DNA of 64,000 nt, from positions 124,001 to 188,000 of the forward strand of contig NZ_JADOVI010000003.1 of NCBI RefSeq assembly GCF_015752155.1, written 5' to 3'. The notes beneath the pieces are model-generated. The model did not search any database. It was not told the DNA's origin and saw only the letters and a list, made by a program, of their open reading frames with translations. The stretch comes from Cryobacterium sp. MP_M3 (GTDB taxonomy: Bacteria; Actinomycetota; Actinomycetes; Actinomycetales; Microbacteriaceae). Below are positions 58,051-64,000 of this stretch, piece by piece. A program made the translations under genes and the position numbers. How positions within the stretch are numbered: position 1 is the first letter of the stretch; each line of letters starts with the position of its first letter.

Positions 58051-59238
58051 TCAGCGACCCGGCACGCGGTCGGCCATGCCGGCCCGGGAGGCCTGGGCGT
58101 GCGCGGCCGGGAGTGCGGCGAGCAGGGCGTCGACGTCGGCCATGGTCGAGGTGCGGCCGAGGGTGATCCGGAGGGCCCCGCGGGCCTCCGCCTCGGTGCG
58201 GCCCATCGCCCGGAGCACGTGCGAGGGTTCCGGAATGCCGGCCTGGCAAGCCGAACCGGTCGACACGGAGACGCCGGCCGCGTCGAGCAGGAACAGGAGC
58301 GAATCGCCCTCGCAGCCGGGGAAGCTGAAGTGGGCCGTTCCGGGCAGGTGGCGGACCGGGTCGGGGTCGCCGTTGAGCTGCGCCGTCGGCACCGCCGCGA
58401 GCACCCCGTCCACGACGGCCTGCCGCAGCAGCGCCACCCGCGCGTTCTCCCCGGGCAGGTCGACGCCCGCGGCGGCCGCGGCCACGGCGAACGCCACGGC
58501 CGCCGCAACGTCCTGGGTGCCGCTGCGCACCTGCCGCTGTTGCCCGCCGCCGTGCAGGAGCGGCTCCACCGTCGCGCGGCGGGACAGGACCAGGGCGCCG
58601 ATGCCGACCGGGCCGCCGATCTTGTGCGCCGAGATGCTCACCGCGGACACTCCCCCGCGGCTGAGCGTGCGGAAGTCGATCGGGACGTGGCCGTAGGCGG
58701 CCACCGCGTCGACGTGCACCGGGATGCCGTGGGCCGCCGCGAGCGCGGCGACCTCGGCCACGGGCTGGATCGTTCCGACCTCGTTGTTGGCGGCCAGCAG
58801 GGTGACCAGGGCGATCTCGTCGGGGTGGGCCGCGATCGCCCGGGCGACCTCGGCCGGGTCGGCCCGGCCGTGCTCGTCCAGGGGCAGCCAGTCGATCACG
58901 GCGCCCTCGTGCCTTTCCAGCCATTCGACGGTGTCGACGGTGGCGTGGTGTTCCCCGCCGGGAACGAGGATGCGCCGCCGTGGTGCCCGGGCCCAGAACA
59001 GCCCCTTGATGCCGAGGTTGACGGACTCGGTGCCGCCGGCCGTGAACACGACCTCGATCGGGTCGCAGCCCACACTGGCCGCGACGGTTTCGCGGGCTTC
59101 CTCGAGCATCCGTTTCTTGAGCTGGCCCTGGCTGTGGATCGACGCGGGGTTGCCCACGACCGTCATCGCTTCGGCGAACGCCGCGATGGCGCCAGGGAGC
59201 ATCGGCGTGGTCGCGGCGTGGTCCAGGTAGACCGGCAT
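58051..59238 (-). CDS. Cysteine desulfurase
   Basis: A 395-aa class V aminotransferase fold enzyme (IscS/NifS group). The PLP Lys206 is in SISAHKIGG, the HVDAVAA segment stacks on the cofactor, and the persulfide-forming Cys lies in STGSACQAG (about residue 333). It supplies sulfur for tRNA thiolation and Fe-S clusters. It is directly upstream of mnmA (75 bp), which fits the sulfur relay from desulfurase to MnmA. It starts MPVYLDHAATTP, a standard N-terminus. Confidence 0.93.
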   Translation of the reverse strand: MPVYLDHAATTPMLPGAIAAFAEAMTVVGNPASIHSQGQLKKRMLEEARETVAASVGCDPIEVVFTAGGTESVNLGIKGLFWARAPRRRILVPGGEHHATVDTVEWLERHEGAVIDWLPLDEHGRADPAEVARAIAAHPDEIALVTLLAANNEVGTIQPVAEVAALAAAHGIPVHVDAVAAYGHVPIDFRTLSRGGVSAVSISAHKIGGPVGIGALVLSRRATVEPLLHGGGQQRQVRSGTQDVAAAVAFAVAAAAAGVDLPGENARVALLRQAVVDGVLAAVPTAQLNGDPDPVRHLPGTAHFSFPGCEGDSLLFLLDAAGVSVSTGSACQAGIPEPSHVLRAMGRTEAEARGALRITLGRTSTMADVDALLAALPAAHAQASRAGMADRVPGR

Positions 59239-59320
59239 GGGGATCCTCTGCGGGTTTTCGGGCGTAGGCAGGTCTGATTGTGGTCAAAACCGACCGTCTG
59301 TACTCATTACTCTAGAACCC

Positions 59321-61363
59321 ATGACTTCCGGTGATCCCCTGCGCAACCTCGGCGTCCGGTTGGGGGCCAACGGCGGCGAGCTACGGGTGTGGTCGAAGAA
59401 CGCCGACTCCATGGAACTGTGCATTTTCGACGAGACCGACCCCAACTGGATCATCAAGACCGTCCCCATGACCAGGGACGCCAACGACGTCTGGTTCGGG
59501 CGGTCCCGCACCCTCGCCCCCGGCCGTCGCTATGGCATCCGGGTCTCCGGTCCTGCCGCGGCGAGGAACTCGTTCCACCCGGAGAAAACGCTGATCGAGC
59601 CGTATTCCCGGGGCCTCGTGCGGGTGGGTCCCGACCAGTGGCAGTCCTCCGTCGTGGACGGCGGCTTCGACTGGGCCGGGTCGCTCAAACCGAAGATCGC
59701 GCTCGACCACACGGTCGTCTACGAAGCCCACGTTCGCGGCCTCAGCAAGCTCAACCCGGCGGTCCCGGCAGAGCTGCGCGGCACCTACGCCGGCCTCGCC
59801 CACGAGTCGACGATCGGGTACCTGAAGAACCTCGGTGTCACCTCCGTGGAGCTGCTCCCGGTGCACGCATTCGTCTCCGAGCAGCGCCTGATCAAGCAGG
59901 GCCTGACCAACTACTGGGGTTACAACACCTTTAATTTCTTCTCGCCGCACGCCGACTACGCCACCATGGCCTCCCAGTCCGCCGGCCCGGAGGCCGTGCT
60001 CCGGGAGTTCAAGGGCATGGTCAAGCTGCTGCACGAAGCCGGCCTGGAGGTCATCCTCGACGTGGTCTACAACCACACCGCCGAGGAAGGGCCGAACGGC
60101 CCGGTCAGCAGCCTGCGCGGCATCGACAACGCCACCTATTACCGCCAGAACGACGCGGGCGCCTACGTCGATGTCACCGGCTGCGGCAACACTCTCAACG
60201 TGTCGCACGAGGTGCCGCACCGCCTGGTGCTCGACTCGCTGCGCTATTGGGCGAACGACGTGCAGATCGACGGCTTCCGCTTCGACCTGGCGGCGACGCT
60301 CGGCCGGGACTCCAACGTCGATTACCAGCGCGACCACCCCCTGCTGACGGCGATCCGGACCGACCCCGACCTCGCCGACGTGAAGCTCATTGCCGAGCCC
60401 TGGGACATCGGGCAGGGCGGCTGGCAGACCGGCAACTTCGCCGACGGCTGGACGGAATGGAACGACCGCTACCGCGACCGGATGCGCTCGTTCTGGCTGA
60501 CCGACCTCGCCGCGGCGCGCGACGGTCATGCGGGCAGCGGCATCGGCCGCTTCGCGACCCGTCTCGCCGGGTCGGCCAACACGTTTTCGCAGGAGCGCGG
60601 GCCGCTCGCCTCGCTGAACTTCATCACCGCCCATGACGGCTTCACCATGGCCGACCTCACCGCCTACAACGTCAAGCACAATGTCGGCAACGGCGAGTCG
60701 AACCGGGATGGCACCGACAGCAACAACTCGTTCAACCACGGCGTCGAGGGCCCCACCCGTAACACCACCATCCTCACCACCCGGCGGAAGGCCATGCGCA
60801 ACCTGCTGGCCACGCTCCTGCTCTCGGCCGGCGTTCCGATGATCACCGCCGGCGACGAATTCGGGCGCAGCCAGCGCGGTAACAACAACGCGTACTGCCA
60901 TGACAGCGAACTCACCTGGCTGAACTGGGACCTGGATGACTGGCAGGTCGACCTGCACCGGGTCAGCCGGCGCCTGCTCGAACTGCGCCGGGAGAACCCG
61001 GCCCTGCGGCCGGTACGGTTCGGCCGGCCGGGCGAAACGACCCTCAGCGCCAGCGAAATGGACTGGTACAACGCGGTGGGCGAGTCGATGTCCGAGGAGG
61101 ACTGGCACTCGTCGAATGAGCGCACTCTGCAATACCTCGCGGCCAGCACCCCGGAACACGAGGAATTCAACCGGATCCTGCTGATCGTGCAGGGCCGGGA
61201 AGCGGATGTCACGGTGACGCTGCCGGTGCACGCGGGAGTCGGCTCGTACACGCTGCTCTGGGACTCGAGCCACGACGACATCAGCGACGCCGTGATCGAA
61301 CATGCCCCCGGAGCCCGGTTGCTCGTGCCCGGGGCGTCGATGCAGCTCTTCCGGGCCCACTAG
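59321..61363 (+). CDS. glgX: Glycogen debranching enzyme GlgX
   Basis: A 680-aa GH13 enzyme. An N-terminal CBM48 carbohydrate-binding domain (about 10-95) precedes the catalytic barrel. The nucleophile Asp is in IDGFRFDLAATLG, the acid Glu in LIAEPWDIG and the transition-state Asp in FITAHDGFTMADL. It cleaves alpha-1,6 branches of phosphorylase-trimmed glycogen. The ATG at 59321 is 7 nt after a TACTCT box; the upstream frame is not used because it overlaps the divergent desulfurase region. It lies near glgP and probably works with it. Confidence 0.94.
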   Translation: MTSGDPLRNLGVRLGANGGELRVWSKNADSMELCIFDETDPNWIIKTVPMTRDANDVWFGRSRTLAPGRRYGIRVSGPAAARNSFHPEKTLIEPYSRGLVRVGPDQWQSSVVDGGFDWAGSLKPKIALDHTVVYEAHVRGLSKLNPAVPAELRGTYAGLAHESTIGYLKNLGVTSVELLPVHAFVSEQRLIKQGLTNYWGYNTFNFFSPHADYATMASQSAGPEAVLREFKGMVKLLHEAGLEVILDVVYNHTAEEGPNGPVSSLRGIDNATYYRQNDAGAYVDVTGCGNTLNVSHEVPHRLVLDSLRYWANDVQIDGFRFDLAATLGRDSNVDYQRDHPLLTAIRTDPDLADVKLIAEPWDIGQGGWQTGNFADGWTEWNDRYRDRMRSFWLTDLAAARDGHAGSGIGRFATRLAGSANTFSQERGPLASLNFITAHDGFTMADLTAYNVKHNVGNGESNRDGTDSNNSFNHGVEGPTRNTTILTTRRKAMRNLLATLLLSAGVPMITAGDEFGRSQRGNNNAYCHDSELTWLNWDLDDWQVDLHRVSRRLLELRRENPALRPVRFGRPGETTLSASEMDWYNAVGESMSEEDWHSSNERTLQYLAASTPEHEEFNRILLIVQGREADVTVTLPVHAGVGSYTLLWDSSHDDISDAVIEHAPGARLLVPGASMQLFRAH

Positions 61364-61385
61364 CAGTCACCCGGGGACACACGGC

Positions 61386-61880
61386 ATGGGCAGGCGGGCG
61401 GACCACGGTGCGGGCACCCCCGCCACGATCGCCCTCGAGAAGGCCGGCATCGCCTTCACCCCGCACCTGTACGATCACGACGCCCACGCGACCAGCTTCG
61501 GCCTCGAGGCCGCGGCGAAACTCGGCCTCGACCCGGCCCGGGTGTTCAAGACGCTCCTCGCCGAGGCGGACGGCATCCTCGTCGTCGGCATCGTCCCGGT
61601 CACCGGCCAGCTCGACCTCAAGGCGCTGGCCGCGGCCGTCGGTGCGAAGAAGGCCGTGATGGCCGATCCGAAGACCGCGGAACGCAAGACCGGCTACGTC
61701 GTCGGCGGGATCAGCCCGATCGGGCAGAAGACCCCGTTGACGACGGTCATCGACGAGGATGCCCAGCTCTTCGACACCGTCTTCGTCTCAGGCGGCCGGC
61801 GGGGCTTCGACATCGAACTCGCCCCCGCCGACCTGGCCCGGGCATCCGGCGCCGTCTTCGCGGCGATCTCCCGAGGGTAG
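61386..61880 (+). CDS. ybaK: Cys-tRNA(Pro)/Cys-tRNA(Cys) deacylase YbaK
   Basis: A 164-aa YbaK-family protein. It shows the deacylase fold elements ARVFKTLLAEADG and LDLKALAAAVGAKKAVMA with the catalytic Lys (KTL) and the GYVVGGISPIGQK loop. It hydrolyses mis-charged tRNA(Pro) carrying cysteine. The ATG at 61386 is 22 nt after the glgX stop, so co-transcription with glgX is likely; the longer frame upstream overlaps glgX and is not used. Confidence 0.93.
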   Translation: MGRRADHGAGTPATIALEKAGIAFTPHLYDHDAHATSFGLEAAAKLGLDPARVFKTLLAEADGILVVGIVPVTGQLDLKALAAAVGAKKAVMADPKTAERKTGYVVGGISPIGQKTPLTTVIDEDAQLFDTVFVSGGRRGFDIELAPADLARASGAVFAAISRG

Positions 61881-61916
61881 GCCGGCCGGGCCGAGCAGGC
61901 CGGGCCGGCCGGGCCG
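61881..61916. terminator. GC-rich hairpin between convergent ybaK and glgP
   Basis: A run of nested GGCC/CCGG repeats can form an imperfect stem between the stop codons of ybaK (plus) and glgP (minus). No T-tract follows on either strand, so it may act as a Rho-dependent or weak bidirectional terminator. Confidence 0.35.
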
Positions 61917-61918
61917 GG

Positions 61919-64000
61919 TCAGCCGGCGACGGCGATGAGCCCCATCTCGGCCGGGCTGATCAGCAGGTCGTTGCGGGGCACGACGCGAACGGTGTAGCCG
62001 AACGCGCCGCCGCGGTCCAGCTGGACCGTGCCGGTGAACAGGGTCGCGCTGCCGGGGCCCTGGCTGCCCGTGGCCTCCGGGTCCGGATCGGTCGCGGCCG
62101 TGAGCGCCAGCGTGCTGACGTCGCTGAGCTCGTCGTTGCCCAGGCTCTTCCCGTAGACGACCTCGACGGTCACATCCTCCGGCTCCAGGCCGTTCAGGTG
62201 CACGTGCGCGCGGAGGTGCAGCTCGTCGCCGACCTGCGGCACGGTCGCGACGCCGCCGGATTCGACGTGGGCCACGGCCACGCCGGGCCAGGCCGCGACG
62301 ATCCGGCCCTTCCAGACGGCCAGCTCCCGGGCCGCCCGGTAGTTGTTGGCGGAGAGCCGGGCCTCGGCCTGGCCGGCCGGGCGGTAGAGCTTCTGCACGT
62401 ACTCGCGCACCATCCGGCCGGCGTTCAGCTCCGGAGACAGCCCGGCGAGGGTGTGCCGGATCGACGACACCCACCTTTCGGGCACGCCGTCCGCGTTGCG
62501 GTCGTAGAACCGGGGGGCGACGTGGTGCTCGATCAGCTCGTAGAGCGCGTCGGCCTCGATCCGGTCGCGCTCGGCGGAGTCGCCGGCGGCATCCGCCGAC
62601 GGGATCGCCCAGCCGTTCTTGCCGTCGTAGTATTCCGGCCACCAGCCGTCGAGGATCGACAGGTTCAGCGCGCCGTTCAAGGCCGCCTTCATGCCGGACG
62701 TGCCGCAGGCCTCGAGCGGCCGGAGCGGGTTGTTGAGCCAGACGTCGGTGCCCGGGTACATCAACTGCGCCATGCCGATGTTGTAGTCGGGGAGGAAGGC
62801 GATCCTGGTGCGCAGTTCAGGATCGGCCGCGAACTGCACGACCTTCTGGATCAGCCGCTTGCCCTCCTCATCGGCGGGGTGGGACTTGCCGGCGATCACG
62901 ATCTGGATCGGGTGCTCCGGGTGCAGCAGCAGGGCTCGGAGCCGTTCGGGGTCGTGCAGCATCAGGGTGAGCCGCTTGTAGGTCGGAACCCGGCGGGCGA
63001 AGCCGATGGTGAGCACGCTGGGGTCGAAGACCTTGCCGATCCAGGACGGCACGATGCCGCCCGGGTTCTGCACAAGCCAGGCCGCCGCGATCCGCCGGCG
63101 GGCGTCCTCGACGAACTGGAGGCGCATCTGGCCCCTGACCTGCCAGAGGTCGTCGTCGGAGACGGCGTCGGACGCCCAGTCGGCCTCGGAGGTGTCGCTG
63201 GTGCCGAGACGGTTCTGGGCGAGAGCGAGGAGTGCCGGGTCGGTCCAGGTCGGCGCGTGAACGCCGTTGGTGATCGAGGCGATCGGCACGTCCTCCGCGT
63301 CGAAGCCCGGCCAGAGTCCCTTGAACATCCGCCGGCTGACCTCGCCGTGCAGCTTGGAGACGCCGTTGGCGCGCTGCCCGAGGCGGAGGCCCATCAGCGC
63401 CATGTTGAAGACGTCGGGCGACCCGTCCTGGTAGTTCTCGGCGCCGAGCGCGAGCAGGTCGTCGACCGCCACACCCGGCAGCAGGTCGGTCTCGAAGTAG
63501 CGGCGCACCAGGCTGCGCTCGAACCGGTCGATCCCGGCCGCGACGGGCGTGTGGGTGGTGAAGACGGTCCCGGCCCGGGCGACCTGCAGGGCCTCGGAGA
63601 AGCTGAGTCCCTCGCCGATCAGGCTGGAGATGCGTTCCAGGCCGAGGAAACCGGCGTGGCCCTCGTTGGTGTGGAACACTTCGGGGTCCGGGCGGCCGTT
63701 GAGGTTGCTCCAGAGCTTCACGGCGCGCGCGCCGCCGATGCCGAGGAGCAGTTCCTGCAGCAGACGGTGCTCGCCGCCGCCTCCGTAGAGGCGGTCGGTG
63801 ACCAGGCGCAGGTCGTCCGCGTTCTCCGGGATGTCGGTGTCGAGCATGAGCAGGCGGATGCGGCCGACCATGGCCTGCCAGACCCGGGCGTGCAGCGTGC
63901 GGTTGTCCGGAAGGGCGAGGGATACCTGCACGGCCGAGCCGTCGGCCCGGCGCAGCACCGACAGAGGCAACCCGTCGGGGTCGAGCAACGGGTAGCTTTC
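61919..64000 (-). CDS. glgP: Alpha-glucan (glycogen) phosphorylase, N-terminus cut by window edge
   Basis: The C-terminal part, 693 codons, of an alpha-glucan phosphorylase. The frame stays open to the right edge, so the start is outside; about 150-190 residues are missing. PLP-binding Lys is in LEACGTSGMKAALNG, the family signature, with the phosphate- and glucose-binding EGHAGFLGLERI and PTYKR-like segments upstream. It degrades glycogen to glucose 1-phosphate. The length and the missing rabbit-type N-terminal loop suggest the actinobacterial GlgP subgroup (with DUF3417). It faces ybaK and works with GlgX. The last 110 residues form an added beta domain. Confidence 0.93.
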   Translation of the reverse strand, partial: ESYPLLDPDGLPLSVLRRADGSAVQVSLALPDNRTLHARVWQAMVGRIRLLMLDTDIPENADDLRLVTDRLYGGGGEHRLLQELLLGIGGARAVKLWSNLNGRPDPEVFHTNEGHAGFLGLERISSLIGEGLSFSEALQVARAGTVFTTHTPVAAGIDRFERSLVRRYFETDLLPGVAVDDLLALGAENYQDGSPDVFNMALMGLRLGQRANGVSKLHGEVSRRMFKGLWPGFDAEDVPIASITNGVHAPTWTDPALLALAQNRLGTSDTSEADWASDAVSDDDLWQVRGQMRLQFVEDARRRIAAAWLVQNPGGIVPSWIGKVFDPSVLTIGFARRVPTYKRLTLMLHDPERLRALLLHPEHPIQIVIAGKSHPADEEGKRLIQKVVQFAADPELRTRIAFLPDYNIGMAQLMYPGTDVWLNNPLRPLEACGTSGMKAALNGALNLSILDGWWPEYYDGKNGWAIPSADAAGDSAERDRIEADALYELIEHHVAPRFYDRNADGVPERWVSSIRHTLAGLSPELNAGRMVREYVQKLYRPAGQAEARLSANNYRAARELAVWKGRIVAAWPGVAVAHVESGGVATVPQVGDELHLRAHVHLNGLEPEDVTVEVVYGKSLGNDELSDVSTLALTAATDPDPEATGSQGPGSATLFTGTVQLDRGGAFGYTVRVVPRNDLLISPAEMGLIAVAG

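Noticed and set aside
59381..61360. A 659-codon frame opposite glgX
   Set aside because: Shadow of glgX; the glgX catalytic residues are all in place on the plus strand.

Overview
The window is gene-dense, high-GC DNA (roughly 68-70% by eye) with actinobacterial hallmarks: GTG and TTG starts, ATGA-coupled operons, many start codons sitting 6-7 nt after a TANNNT box (leaderless style), a SigL-type ECF sigma/anti-sigma pair and a DUF222-HNH (13E12-type) endonuclease. Gene content and the very frequent word GGATGCC fit Microbacteriaceae (Cryobacterium-like); this assignment is inference. There is no prophage, IS element, CRISPR array or rRNA. It reads as ordinary chromosome with two tRNA genes.

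Layout. 1-7.9 kb: a GABA/polyamine catabolic locus. On the minus strand run gabT, a glutamate dehydrogenase, gabD and a flavin amine oxidase (cut by the left edge), divergent from a PucR-type regulator that is followed by a GABA-type permease. 8-16 kb: thioesterases, sigma/anti-sigma with a divergent Rieske lipoprotein and DUF2231 membrane protein, ettA, an SSB paralogue and msrA. 16-25 kb: aldo/keto reductase, EamA exporter, nadE overlapped by a truncated zinc alcohol dehydrogenase, tRNA-Arg, orn, tRNA-His, an orphan amino-acid-binding lipoprotein and a DacA-like protein with a degenerate KTG box. 25-29 kb: a TPP-riboswitch operon for an ECF-type thiamine/HMP transporter (ykoE, fused double ATPase, ecfT) ending in a P-loop kinase of unknown substrate. 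29-46 kb: nhaA, a GerW-like protein, dinB, a potADBC polyamine importer, an ABC exporter, an ABC-F protein, azlCD, an AlkA-like glycosylase and the HNH protein. 46-64 kb: a VIT1/ferritin-like iron transporter, gatCAB, an envelope hydrolase, padR-esterase, cysteine desulfurase-mnmA-ligA, then glycogen breakdown (glgX, glgP cut by the right edge) with ybaK.

How it fits together: the pot importer (33-37 kb) and the gab locus (0-8 kb) could form one route, polyamine uptake, amine oxidation, GABA transamination and succinate, with the dehydrogenase recycling the glutamate made by GabT. Cysteine desulfurase and MnmA form a tRNA 2-thiolation pair. GlgX and GlgP work together on glycogen.

Most notable observations: a 17-bp gap between msrA and an oxidoreductase in which one palindromic -10 box can serve both genes; matched TGAACC-N16-CGT promoters facing both ways between the sigma operon and the Rieske operon; a dispersed palindrome that lies in frame inside mnmA; a tandem 16-bp operator-like repeat abutting padR; and the unassigned kinase in the TPP-riboswitch operon.
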